A DNA stretch of 64,000 nt, taken from contig NZ_BDJK01000006.1 of assembly GCF_001950255.1 (NCBI RefSeq), forward strand, positions 205,657 to 269,656, written 5' to 3'. The DNA comes from Carboxydothermus pertinax. Lineage in GTDB: Bacteria; Bacillota; Z-2901; Carboxydothermales; Carboxydothermaceae. Of the stretch, positions 8,541 to 17,026 are shown piece by piece. The notes under the pieces were generated by a model. The model searched no databases. It worked only from the letters and a program-made list of their open reading frames with translations, and was not told where the DNA came from. The position numbers were made by a program, and so were the translations under genes. The first letter of the stretch is position 1. Each line of letters opens with the position of its first letter.

Positions 8541-9824
8541 ATGGTAGCACAAGAGCGGGAGGAAATAAAACACCTGCAGTTTTTACGGCTTAAAAATTTA
8601 CTGGAAAGGATATATGCAAAGGTACCCTTTTACCGTAAGCGCCTGGATGCTATCGGTTTTACGCCGGACAAACTAAAATCATTGGCAGACCTTCGGCATC
8701 TTCCTTTTACTACCAAGCAAGACTTGCGGGATAATTATCCCTTTGGCCTTTTTGCGGTAAGCCAGGAAGAGCTGGTTAGAATCCATGCTTCTTCCGGCAC
8801 TACCGGTAAGCCCACAGTTGTTGGTTATACCAAAAATGATATTGAACTATGGAGTGAACTAATGGCAAGGTCCATGCAAAAAGCTGGGGTAACTGCCAAA
8901 GATATCATCCACAATGCTTATGGATACGGGCTGTTTACCGGTGGATTGGGTTTTCATTACGGAGCAGAAAAGCTTGGGGCTACAGTAGTACCGGTTTCTG
9001 GAGGTAATAGTAAAAGGCAGTTGATGCTAATGGAGGATTTTGGGGCGACGGTTTTAACCTGTACTCCGTCCTATGCTTTGCACCTGGCGGAAGTGATGGT
9101 GGAGCTGGGGATTTCCAGGGAAAGGTTAAAATTGCGTCTGGGGATTTTTGGTGCGGAGCCCTGGAGTGAAGAATTAAGGGCCAAGATTGAAGAAAAGCTA
9201 AAAATAAAAGCTATTGATGTTTACGGCTTAAGTGAAATCATGGGGCCGGGAGTAGCTATGGAATGTCAGGAGCAAAAGGGACTTCATTTAAACGAAGATC
9301 ACTTTTTACCGGAAATTATAGACCCGGACACCGGCGAAGTGCTGCCCGAAGGGGAAAAGGGTGAACTGGTTATTACTACCCTTACCAAAGAGGGGATACC
9401 CCTTTTGCGCTACCGGACGAAAGATATTACCGCCCTTTCTTATGAACCCTGTAAGTGCGGCAGTATGTTAGTTAGGATGGATCGGGTCACCGGCCGGAGC
9501 GATGATATGTTAATTATCCGGGGGGTCAACGTTTTTCCTTCCCAAATCGAAACAGTGCTTTTGTCTTTGGGATATACTGAACCCCATTATATGATTGTAG
9601 TAGACAAAAAGGGAGCTTTAGATCAGCTTGAAGTTTGGGTAGAGTTATCGGATCAGTTTTTCTCCGATGAGGTAAAAAGGCTTGAGCAGTGGGAGAAAAA
9701 GGTAGAGGCCGAACTTTATACCGTCTTAAATATCAATGCTAAAGTCCGGTTGGTAGAGCCGCGCACCATTCCCCGGAGTGAAGGGAAAGCCAAAAGAGTC
9801 TTGGATAAAAGGGATTTAAAATAA
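8541..9824 (+). CDS. phenylacetate-CoA ligase family (PaaK-like) AMP-forming enzyme
   Basis: This 427-residue AMP-forming ligase activates an aryl acid as its CoA thioester. The P-loop [14 protein letters not shown], the [13 protein letters not shown] adenylate motif, RYRTKDIT and [20 protein letters not shown] are all PaaK signatures. I start at ATG 8541 because this gives the normal family length and AGGGGGG precedes it. The frame opens further upstream, inside the radical SAM gene. The downstream ACT protein is a frequent companion of PaaK-type ligases in anaerobes, where they handle indole-, phenyl- or hydroxyphenylacetate. Confidence 0.9.
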   Translation: MVAQEREEIKHLQFLRLKNLLERIYAKVPFYRKRLDAIGFTPDKLKSLADLRHLPFTTKQDLRDNYPFGLFAVSQEELVRIHASSGTTGKPTVVGYTKNDIELWSELMARSMQKAGVTAKDIIHNAYGYGLFTGGLGFHYGAEKLGATVVPVSGGNSKRQLMLMEDFGATVLTCTPSYALHLAEVMVELGISRERLKLRLGIFGAEPWSEELRAKIEEKLKIKAIDVYGLSEIMGPGVAMECQEQKGLHLNEDHFLPEIIDPDTGEVLPEGEKGELVITTLTKEGIPLLRYRTKDITALSYEPCKCGSMLVRMDRVTGRSDDMLIIRGVNVFPSQIETVLLSLGYTEPHYMIVVDKKGALDQLEVWVELSDQFFSDEVKRLEQWEKKVEAELYTVLNINAKVRLVEPRTIPRSEGKAKRVLDKRDLK

Positions 9825-9839
9825 AAGGAGGGATTTTTA

Positions 9840-10271
9840 GTGATTGTAAAGCAGCTATCGGTATTTTTAGAAAACAAATCAGGAAGATTAGCCCGGGTAA
9901 CAGAAATTTTAGGGGAAAATAAGATTAATATCCGGGCCTTATCGATTGCCGATACTACCGATTTTGGGATTTTAAGGCTTATCGTTAACAAGCCCGATGA
10001 AGCCTATAGACTCTTAAAAGCGGAGCAATTTATGGTAAGTTTAACCGATGTTATTGCTGTAGAGGTTCCCGATAATCCCGGGGGGCTTGCTGGAGTTTTA
10101 AAGACTCTAGAACCTCACAATATTAATATCGAGTATTTATATGCCTTTGTGGAAAAAGCATCGGACAATGCTTTAGTGGTCTTTAGAGTCGAAGAGATAG
10201 AAAAAGCCATTAAAATTCTCACCGATAATGGGATAAAGGTTTTTAAAGGTAGCAAAGTTTATAGCTTATAA
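9840..10271 (+). CDS. tandem ACT-domain protein
   Basis: This 143-residue protein has two ACT domains: residues 1-70 (QLSVFLENKSGRLARVTEIL) and 71-143 (DVIAVEVPDNPGGLAGVLKT). ACT domains bind amino acids or related small molecules. Two tandem ACTs with no enzyme part typify regulators seen next to phenylacetate-CoA ligases. GTG 9840 follows AAAGGAGGG. It ends the unit begun at 7157 and is followed by a terminator. Ligand unknown, possibly an aromatic amino acid. Confidence 0.88.
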   Translation: MIVKQLSVFLENKSGRLARVTEILGENKINIRALSIADTTDFGILRLIVNKPDEAYRLLKAEQFMVSLTDVIAVEVPDNPGGLAGVLKTLEPHNINIEYLYAFVEKASDNALVVFRVEEIEKAIKILTDNGIKVFKGSKVYSL

Positions 10272-10297
10272 CCGGCCTTATAAAGCCGGTTTTTTGT
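10271..10297 (+). terminator. rho-independent terminator
   Basis: ACCGGC (10271-10276) pairs with GCCGGT (10285-10290), followed by TTTTTTG. It overlaps the ACT gene stop. Confidence 0.8.
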
Positions 10298-10403
10298 TAA
10301 ATTAAATTTAAAAAAATAAAAATAAGCAGGAAAATGACTTAAGAAAGAGAATTCTTAAAAGGTTATATGTTTTGAAAAGTCTGAAAATAAGGAAGATGTT
10401 GGG

Positions 10404-10982
10404 ATGGATGATAAAAAATTTTTAAGAAAGGAAATATTAAACAAAAGAGCTGGTCAATTGCCAGAAGAAATTGAGGAAAAAAGCGCTAAAATTTTGCAAC
10501 TCTTAAAATCTTTTCGAGATTATCAGCAATCCAGAACGGTTATGGTTTACCTGGATTTTCGGGGGGAGGTAAGAACCCGGGAAATTATAAAAGATTTATG
10601 GGCGCACGGTAAAAGAGTGGTAATTCCGGTAACTATCCTTTCGGAAAAAAAGCTTTTGCCGGTATACCTTTGGGATTTTGGGGATTTAATGGAGGGAACT
10701 TATGGCATCTTGGAGCCTAAAGAGGAAAAAAGACAGGTGGTAGCCCTGGAGGAAATTGATTTAATACTGGTGCCGGGGGTGGCTTTTGACCTAAAGGGAA
10801 ACCGCTTGGGGTACGGGGCTGGTTTTTACGACCGGTTTTTATCCAAACTTCGACCTGGGGTAAAAAAGGTTGCTTTGGCTTTTGAGCTTCAGATTGTACC
10901 GAAAATTGTTAGTGGGCCCCACGACATCCCCATGGATTATATTATTACTGAGGAGCGCCTCATCAACTGCCGCCTGTATTAA
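10404..10982 (+). CDS. 5-formyltetrahydrofolate cyclo-ligase
   Basis: This 192-residue enzyme converts 5-formyl-THF to 5,10-methenyl-THF using ATP. The N-terminal KKFLRKEILNKRAGQ, the ATP-site stretch GVAFDLKGNRLGYGAGFYDR and the C-terminal DIPMDYIITEE are family signatures. In an acetogen-type carbon economy this returns folate to the one-carbon pool that formate enters. The formate dehydrogenase genes start 185 bases downstream. It is monocistronic as far as can be seen. Confidence 0.9.
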   Translation: MDDKKFLRKEILNKRAGQLPEEIEEKSAKILQLLKSFRDYQQSRTVMVYLDFRGEVRTREIIKDLWAHGKRVVIPVTILSEKKLLPVYLWDFGDLMEGTYGILEPKEEKRQVVALEEIDLILVPGVAFDLKGNRLGYGAGFYDRFLSKLRPGVKKVALAFELQIVPKIVSGPHDIPMDYIITEERLINCRLY

Positions 10983-11157
10983 ACTGCTAATGGTTTAAAT
11001 TAAATATATATAAATATTAAATTTTTTTAAAAGTTTCTTAATGTTTTTTCTGACTTCTAATTTCCACATCTAATTTTTAGCTTTTTAATTAGTTTTAATG
11101 TTTTATTAAATGGTTTAATCCAATTTCTAATCTTTAACTTCTAATTTCTAATTAGGG
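10983..11157 (+). other. AT-rich intergenic region with repeated TTCTAATTT words
   Basis: This region contains several copies of CTAATTT or TTCTAATTT in both clean and decayed form (around 11055-11085 and 11130-11153). It must hold the formate dehydrogenase promoter, but I cannot pick a convincing -35/-10 pair. No hairpin terminator for the upstream gene is obvious. Confidence 0.4.
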
Positions 11158-11167
11158 GGTGTGTTCC

Positions 11168-11653
11168 TTGGTTTGTGCTTGCGGGAAGGAAGTTACCGAT
11201 CCTAAAAAAGAAAAGCTAAAAGAACTCCTTGTGCAGTATCAGGGGCAAAAAGGAGCCCTGATTCCGGTTTTACAGGGAGCTCAGGAGATTTACGGCTATC
11301 TCCCAAAGGATGTTATGGAGGAGATAAGCAGTAGTCTTAAAATCCCCTTTAGTAAGGTTTATGGAGTAGCCACCTTTTATGCCCAGTTTCACTTAAAACC
11401 CCGGGGGCGTAATGTTGTCCGGGCTTGTTTGGGTACCGCCTGCCATGTGCGCGGTGGGGCTAAAGTTTTTGAAGCAATCAAAAACGAGCTGGGGGTTGGC
11501 GATGGGGAAACGACTCCCGATTTACGGTTTACCGTTGAATCGGTGGCTTGTATTGGGGCTTGTGGTTTAGCTCCTGTTATTATGGTCAATGACGACACCT
11601 ACGGTCGTCTTACCCCGGATAAAGTGAAAGAAATCCTGGCTAAGTATGAATAG
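11168..11653 (+). CDS. NuoE-like [2Fe-2S] subunit of NAD-linked formate dehydrogenase
   Basis: A thioredoxin-fold [2Fe-2S] protein of the NuoE/HndA family. The cluster cysteines are in ACLGTACHVRGG and SVACIGACGLAPV, and GALIPVLQGAQEIYGYLP is the family N-terminal helix. It passes electrons between the NuoF-like flavoprotein and FdhA. I favour TTG 11168 because AGGGGG at 11154-11159 is eight bases upstream; GTG 11159 would sit inside that site. It is the first gene of a NuoE-NuoF-FdhA operon. Confidence 0.9.
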   Translation: MVCACGKEVTDPKKEKLKELLVQYQGQKGALIPVLQGAQEIYGYLPKDVMEEISSSLKIPFSKVYGVATFYAQFHLKPRGRNVVRACLGTACHVRGGAKVFEAIKNELGVGDGETTPDLRFTVESVACIGACGLAPVIMVNDDTYGRLTPDKVKEILAKYE

Positions 11654-11663
11654 GGGGTGCCTT

Positions 11664-13442
11664 ATGAGAAAGGTTTTGATTTGTGCGGGGACGGGTTGCA
11701 TTTCGTCCGGTTCACCTAAAGTTACCGAAAAGTTTCGGGAAGAATTGGCCCAAAGAGGTATAACCGATATAGAAGTTTACAACACCGGTTGTCACGGTTT
11801 TTGTGAACAGGGGCCGATTGTAATCATTGAGCCGGATAAGACTTTTTACTGTCGGGTGGAAGTAGACGATGTACCGGAAATTATTGAAAAACACCTTTTA
11901 GGTGGGCAAATTGTAGAAAAAGTCTTATTCCATGAACCCCAGGTGGAAAAAAAAGTAGAAAAGTATACCGAAATATCTTTTTATGCCAAGCAAAAGCGCT
12001 TGGTCCTGCATAATTGTGGTCATATTAATCCCGAACGGATTGAAGATTATGTGGTCAGTGGAGGGTATGAGGCGCTAAAAAAAGCTTTGACTACCATGTC
12101 GTCCCAGGAAGTGGTTGATGAGGTGAAAAAATCGGGCTTACGAGGTCGGGGCGGCGGCGGCTTCCCCACCGGAATGAAATGGCAGTTTACCAAAGACGCC
12201 AAAGGGGATAAAAAATACGTCGTCTGCAACGCTGACGAAGGTGACCCCGGCGCCTTTATGGACCGTTCTGTTTTGGAAGGGGACCCTCACGCGGTTTTGG
12301 AAGGTATGGCCATTTGCGGTTATGCGGTGGGAGCTGATGAGGGCTATATTTATGTACGGGCTGAATATCCCCTGGCTATTAAGCGCCTGCAAATTGCCAT
12401 AAAACAAGCGGAAGAAAAAGGCTATTTGGGTGAAAATATCTTTGGTAGCGGGTTTAATTTCCGGATAAAAATTAAAGCCGGGGCTGGAGCTTTTGTTTGC
12501 GGTGAAGAAACCGCCCTTTTGACTTCCATTGAAGGAAATAGAGGAATGCCAAGACCTCGTCCGCCTTTTCCGGCGGTGAAAGGTCTATGGGGCAAACCAA
12601 CCAATATAAATAACGTGGAAACCTTTGCTAACGTGCCCCTGATAATTAAAAACGGCGCCGACTGGTATGCCGCCATGGGTACCGAAGGAAGTAAAGGGAC
12701 AAAGATCTTTGCCTTGACCGGTAAAGTTAATAATACCGGTCTGGTAGAAGTACCGATGGGTATCACTATGCGGCAGATAATTTTTGATATTGGTGGCGGG
12801 ATTAAAGGTGGCCGGAAGTTTAAAGCGGTACAAATTGGAGGACCTTCCGGGGGCTGCTTGCCGGAAGAACTCTTGGACTTACCGGTGGATTATGACTCAT
12901 TAATTAAAGCCGGTGCCATGATGGGTTCTGGCGGTTTGGTAGTTATGGATGAAACTACCTGTATGGTGGACGTAGCCAAATTTTTCTTAAACTTTACCCA
13001 AAAAGAATCCTGCGGCAAATGCGTTCCCTGCCGGGAAGGAACAAAAAGAATGTTAGAAATTCTCCAAAAAATCACTGAAGGAAAAGGAGAGCCGGGGGAC
13101 CTTGAAACTTTGGAAAAATTGGCCTACAACATTAAAAGTGCAAGCCTTTGCGGTTTAGGGCAAACGGCTCCTAACCCGGTACTTTCCACTTTACGCTATT
13201 TTAGGCACGAGTATGAAGCCCATATTTATGACAAGAAATGTCCGGCGGGGGTTTGCTCGGCGCTTTTGCAGTATAAGATTCTTGAAGATAAATGCGTGGG
13301 CTGCGGAGCCTGTGCCCGGGTCTGTCCCGTGGGGGCAATTTCTGGCGAAAGAAAACAGCCCCATAAGATTGATCCGGAAAAGTGTATTAAATGTGGTTCC
13401 TGTATGGAAAAATGTAAGTTTGGCGCCATAGTTAAAGGCTAA
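11664..13442 (+). CDS. NuoF-like NADH:FMN Fe-S subunit of formate dehydrogenase
   Basis: This 592-residue fusion starts with a NuoE-C-like thioredoxin [2Fe-2S] domain (residues 1-100, CAGTGCISSGS). A NuoF core follows: FMN/NADH loops GRGGGGFPTG and CNADEGDPGAFMDR, a SLBB region, and the N3-type [4Fe-4S] motif ESCGKCVPCREG. The protein ends with two ferredoxin-type [4Fe-4S] motifs (CVGCGACARVCPVGA, CIKCGSCMEKC). This is the HymB/HndC/HydB architecture that couples NAD(H) to Fe-S partners. ATG 11664 is set by AGGGGG at 11652-11657. Confidence 0.93.
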   Translation: MRKVLICAGTGCISSGSPKVTEKFREELAQRGITDIEVYNTGCHGFCEQGPIVIIEPDKTFYCRVEVDDVPEIIEKHLLGGQIVEKVLFHEPQVEKKVEKYTEISFYAKQKRLVLHNCGHINPERIEDYVVSGGYEALKKALTTMSSQEVVDEVKKSGLRGRGGGGFPTGMKWQFTKDAKGDKKYVVCNADEGDPGAFMDRSVLEGDPHAVLEGMAICGYAVGADEGYIYVRAEYPLAIKRLQIAIKQAEEKGYLGENIFGSGFNFRIKIKAGAGAFVCGEETALLTSIEGNRGMPRPRPPFPAVKGLWGKPTNINNVETFANVPLIIKNGADWYAAMGTEGSKGTKIFALTGKVNNTGLVEVPMGITMRQIIFDIGGGIKGGRKFKAVQIGGPSGGCLPEELLDLPVDYDSLIKAGAMMGSGGLVVMDETTCMVDVAKFFLNFTQKESCGKCVPCREGTKRMLEILQKITEGKGEPGDLETLEKLAYNIKSASLCGLGQTAPNPVLSTLRYFRHEYEAHIYDKKCPAGVCSALLQYKILEDKCVGCGACARVCPVGAISGERKQPHKIDPEKCIKCGSCMEKCKFGAIVKG

Positions 13443-13455
13443 AGGGGGGATATGG

Positions 13456-16137
13456 ATGGCAGACATTACTTTAAAAATAAACGGTATAAAAGTAACGGTG
13501 CCTGAAGGCACGACGATTTTAGAAGCAGCTCAAACTGCTGGTTTTAAGATTCCAACCCTCTGCCACGACCCGGAGCTTTCTAAACCCGGAGCTTGCAGGA
13601 TATGTGTGGTCGAGGTTAAGGGAGCGCGGAATTTAGCTGCTTCTTGCGTTACCCCGGTAGCGCCGGGAATGGAAGTTTTAACTCATTCGGAGCCGGTGAT
13701 CAATGCCCGGAAAGAAATTTTAGACCTGCTTTTAAGTAACCACCCCGAAGATTGTCTTACCTGCGATAAAATGGGAGAATGTGCTCTGGCGGCTTATGCT
13801 TATGAGTATGGAGTCCGTCGGGGAAGTTATCAAGGGGATAAAAACGTTTACCCCATTGAAGATAATAACCCATTTATTGTTCGGGATATGAACAAATGCA
13901 TCCTCTGTGGTAAGTGTGTACGGGTTTGTGACGAGATTGTTGGTTATTCAGTAATAGATTTTATCAACCGGGGCTTTAAAACCAAAGTGGCTCCACCTTA
14001 TGATGGAACTTTAGCCGAATCCAATTGCGTCTTTTGCGGAAGCTGCGTTACCGTATGTCCTACTGGAGCGCTGACGGTCAAAGACACCCGGGGGAAATTT
14101 AGACCCTGGGAGGTTAAAAGGGTAAAAACCACCTGTCCCTACTGCGGCGTTGGCTGTAACTTTGATTTGCTGGTAAAAGACGATAAAGTGGTAGGGGTTG
14201 CCCCTAATCCTACTTCCGAGGTTAACGGCCGGTTTATGTGCGTTAAAGGCCGCTTTGGCTATAAATTTATCCACAGCGGTGACCGGCTGACCAAACCATT
14301 AATTAAGAAAAACGGCGAGTTTGTGGAAGCTACCTGGGATGAGGCTTTAGAGCTGGTAGCTGAAAAACTCGCGGAAGTGAAAGCCAAGCACGGCAGTGAC
14401 GCTATAGGGATCTTAGCTTCCGCAAAATGTACCAATGAAGATAATTACCTTTTAAGTAAATTTGCCCGGGCGGTGATTGGTACAAACAATATTGACCATT
14501 GTGCCCGCCTCTGACACTCGCCTTCGGTGGCAGGTCTTGCCGCCGCTTTTGGCAGTGGTGCTATGACGAACAGCTTTGAAGACATCATGGAGACCGACTT
14601 AATTGTTTTAATAGGCTCCAATACCACCGAGTCTCACCCGGTAGCAGGTTATAAGATCAAGCAGGCGGTAAAGAAAGGGGCTAAATTAATAGTTATTGAC
14701 CCCCGGAATATTGAACTGGCGAGCTATGCGGATCTTCACCTGCAGTTAAAGCCGGGGACAAACTTACCCTTACTAAACGCGCTGGCTCATGTAATTATTG
14801 AGGAAGGACTCTACAATGAGGAGTTCATCCGGGAGCGTACCGAAGGATTTGATTCCTACAAGGAAACGGTTAAAGATTATTCTCCGGAAGCGGTAGCCGA
14901 AATCTGTGGCGTGCCTGCCGAAAAAATCCGGGAAGCGGCCCGAATGTATGCTAAAGCTTCCAGAGCGATGCTTTTATACACCATGGGAATTACCCAGTTT
15001 AGCTTTGGTACTTACGGGGTTTTAGCTGTTGCCAACTTAGCCATGCTTACCGGCCATATCGGCAAAGACGGTGCCGGGGTGAACCCGCTTCGTGGGCAAA
15101 ACAACGTTCAGGGTGCTTGCGACATGGGCGGCCTTCCCAATGTCTTCACCGGTTACCAGCGGGTTGATGATCCAAAGGCCAATGAAAAGTTTTCAAAAGC
15201 CTGGGGAGTAAAGCTTCCGGAAAAACCCGGCCTTACCTTAGGGGAAATGTTTGATGGTGCCTTATCAGGCAAGATAAAAGCCATGTATATCATGGGCGAA
15301 AACCCGGTTTTATCGGATCCCGATGCCCGGCATATTGAACATGCCTTAGAGAAATTAGATTTCCTGGTAGTGCAGGACATTTTCCTGACCGAAACGGCAA
15401 AATATGCGGATGTAGTATTGCCGGCGGCAACATTTGCGGAAAAAGACGGTACCTTTACCAATACCGAACGCCGGGTACAAAGGGTAAGAAAAGCAATACC
15501 CTGTGTTGGTGAATCCAAACCCGATTGGGAGATTATCTCCCTGGTGGCTGCCAAGATGGGCTATCCAATGAACTACCAATCCGCCGAAGAAATTTTTGAG
15601 GAAATGCGCAGCCTTACTCCCAGTTATGCAGGGATTACGTATGAACGCTTAGAGAAGAAGAGTTTACAGTGGCCGTGTCCGGCACCTGATCATCCGGGGA
15701 CCAAATTCCTTCACAGCGACAAATTTGTGCGCGGCAAAGGCTTATTCCACCCGATTCCCTTTAGAGAACCGGAGGAAAAGCCGGATCATGAGTATCCCTT
15801 TACTTTAATTACCGGTCGCCGGCTTTACCATTACCATACTGGGACAATGAGCCGGAGGTCGATGATGGGCGAACACGTGCCTGAGGATCATCTCGAAATT
15901 AACCCGGAAGATGCCAGAACTTTAAAGCTAAGTGATGGCGATAGGGTCAGGGTAACCACCCGCCGCGGTAATGTGGAAATTAAAGTGGCAATTACGGATA
16001 AAGTGCCGGTAGGAACCGTATTTACCTCGTTTCACTTTTTTGAAAGTCCGGTCAACCAGGTGACCAACCCGGCCCGGGACCCCATGGCCAAAACGCCGGA
16101 GCTCAAGTTCTCTGCCGCCAAAATTGAAAAAATATAA
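13456..16137 (+). CDS. fdhA: selenocysteine-containing formate dehydrogenase alpha subunit (TGA 14512 read as Sec353)
   Basis: An 893-residue Mo/W-bis-MGD formate dehydrogenase. The NuoG-like N-terminus carries a [2Fe-2S] site (Cys36, 47, 50, 64), a further Cys-rich site (CLTCDKMGEC), two [4Fe-4S] motifs (CILCGKCVRVC, CVFCGSCVTVC) and the pterin-domain cluster CPYCGVGC. An in-frame TGA at 14512-14514 falls exactly at the catalytic position (CARL-U-HSPSVAGLA); E. coli FdhF has Sec at the same site. The frame continues to 16137 with full homology. With the two upstream subunits it forms an NAD(P)-linked formate dehydrogenase or CO2 reductase. Confidence 0.95.
14515..14544 (+). promoter_or_regulatory. 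bacterial SECIS element within fdhA
   Basis: GGTGGCA (14526-14532) pairs with TGCCGCC (14538-14544) around the loop GGTCT (14533-14537). From memory, the E. coli fdhF SECIS has the same GGUCU loop, and it too starts 18 bases after the UGA. This strongly supports SelB-directed Sec insertion. Confidence 0.85.
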
Positions 16138-16142
16138 CTGAT

Positions 16143-16178
16143 GGGACGGTTCTGTAAGCTTGCTGTAAGAACTATCCC
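16143..16178 (+). repeat. imperfect hairpin upstream of tautomerase gene
   Basis: GGGACGGTTCT (16143-16153) pairs with AGAACTATCCC (16168-16178) with one G-U pair and one mismatch, around a 14-base loop. There is no T-tract, so it may be an RNA-processing or stability element between fdhA and the next gene. Confidence 0.45.
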
Positions 16179-16196
16179 TGGAGGAGGTAATTTTAA

Positions 16197-16385
16197 ATGC
16201 CGTTTATTCAAATTGAAATGTTAGAGGGAAGAACTGTAGAGCAAAAACGAGAGCTGGTCAGAAGAATTACTGAAGCCGTAGTTGACGTGGTTAAATGCTC
16301 GCCGGAAGCGGTGAAAATTATTATTCGCGATATGAAACCGGAAAATTACGGAGAAGCGGGAGTCTTACGAGCGGATAAAAAATAA
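16197..16385 (+). CDS. 4-oxalocrotonate tautomerase-like protein
   Basis: This 62-residue protein keeps Pro2 (Pro1 after Met removal), the catalytic base of the tautomerase superfamily, followed by FIQIEMLEGRTVEQKRELVR. Ribosome site GGAGGAGG precedes the ATG. Members interconvert keto-enol forms, and small ones often have no known physiological substrate. It sits between the formate dehydrogenase and CO dehydrogenase genes and is followed by a terminator, so it may be the last gene of the fdh unit. Confidence 0.88.
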   Translation: MPFIQIEMLEGRTVEQKRELVRRITEAVVDVVKCSPEAVKIIIRDMKPENYGEAGVLRADKK

Positions 16386-16396
16386 AAATTCTTTTA

Positions 16397-16424
16397 AAAG
16401 GCGGCTTTCTAGCTGCCTTTTTTC
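16397..16424 (+). terminator. rho-independent terminator
   Basis: AAAGGCGGC and GCTGCCTTT pair around a short loop and are followed by TTTTTC. Confidence 0.8.
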
Positions 16425-16536
16425 TTAAATAAAATAATCTAAAGATTTTGAAAAATAATTGCAGGAATTGCTAGAAAAATTGCGAAATATATTTTAAAGA
16501 GTTATTTTAAAGACTACCTTTTTTGGAGGTGATAAT

Positions 16537-17022
16537 TTGCGGGAGATTTTAGTGGATTTAACAAAATGCCTTGGCTGTAAAACCTGTGAATTGGTTTGCG
16601 CTACCGCCCATAGCAAGGAAAAACAATTTTTTTCAGCAATTTTTGAAGAACCAAAGCCAGTGCGCCGAATCTTTGTGGAAGCAAATGGTCCAACCAATTT
16701 TCCTTTAATGTGCCGCCAGTGCGAAGATGCCCCCTGTGTTATGGCCTGCATGAGTGGAGCTTTAACCAAAGACGAACTTTCCGAAGAAGTTGTGTTAAAC
16801 TCCCAAAGGTGTGTTGGCTGTTTTATGTGTGTGATGGTTTGTCCTTTTGGCGTTATGACAAAGAACCAGCATAAAGCTGCCAAATGTGACCGCTGCGCTG
16901 AAATTGGTTATCCCCAATGCGTTTTAGCTTGTCCCACCAAAGCCCTATCTTTTGCAGAGATTCCTACTTATGCTAAAAAGGAACGTCAAAAATACTTAAC
17001 AAATTTCTTGGTGAGGGAGTGA
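16537..17022 (+). CDS. CooF-like polyferredoxin, electron partner of CO dehydrogenase
   Basis: This 161-residue protein has four [4Fe-4S] motifs: CLGCKTCELVC, CRQCEDAPCVMAC, CVGCFMCVMVCPFG and CDRCAEIGYPQCVLACP. This is the CooF/HycB/DmsB-type arrangement. It lies five bases before cooS and presumably takes electrons from it. The TTG start at 16537 is fixed by TTGGAGGTGAT. In CooF systems the acceptor may be a hydrogenase; none is next to this gene, and a flavoprotein and rubrerythrin follow instead. Confidence 0.9.
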   Translation: MREILVDLTKCLGCKTCELVCATAHSKEKQFFSAIFEEPKPVRRIFVEANGPTNFPLMCRQCEDAPCVMACMSGALTKDELSEEVVLNSQRCVGCFMCVMVCPFGVMTKNQHKAAKCDRCAEIGYPQCVLACPTKALSFAEIPTYAKKERQKYLTNFLVRE

Positions 17023-17026
17023 TTGG

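Noticed and set aside
11055..11153. CRISPR-like repeats of CTAATTT
   Set aside because: The words are short, irregularly spaced and AT-rich with no unique spacers.
12422..12766. Antisense ORF opposite the NuoF-like gene
   Set aside because: Shadow of a strongly coding plus-strand gene; no ribosome site and no family resemblance.
13456..14514. Truncated formate dehydrogenase ending at TGA, with a separate gene starting at 14527
   Set aside because: The TGA is at the catalytic Sec position, with a SECIS hairpin; both parts are one protein.
15153..15554. Antisense ORF opposite fdhA
   Set aside because: Shadow ORF without independent support.
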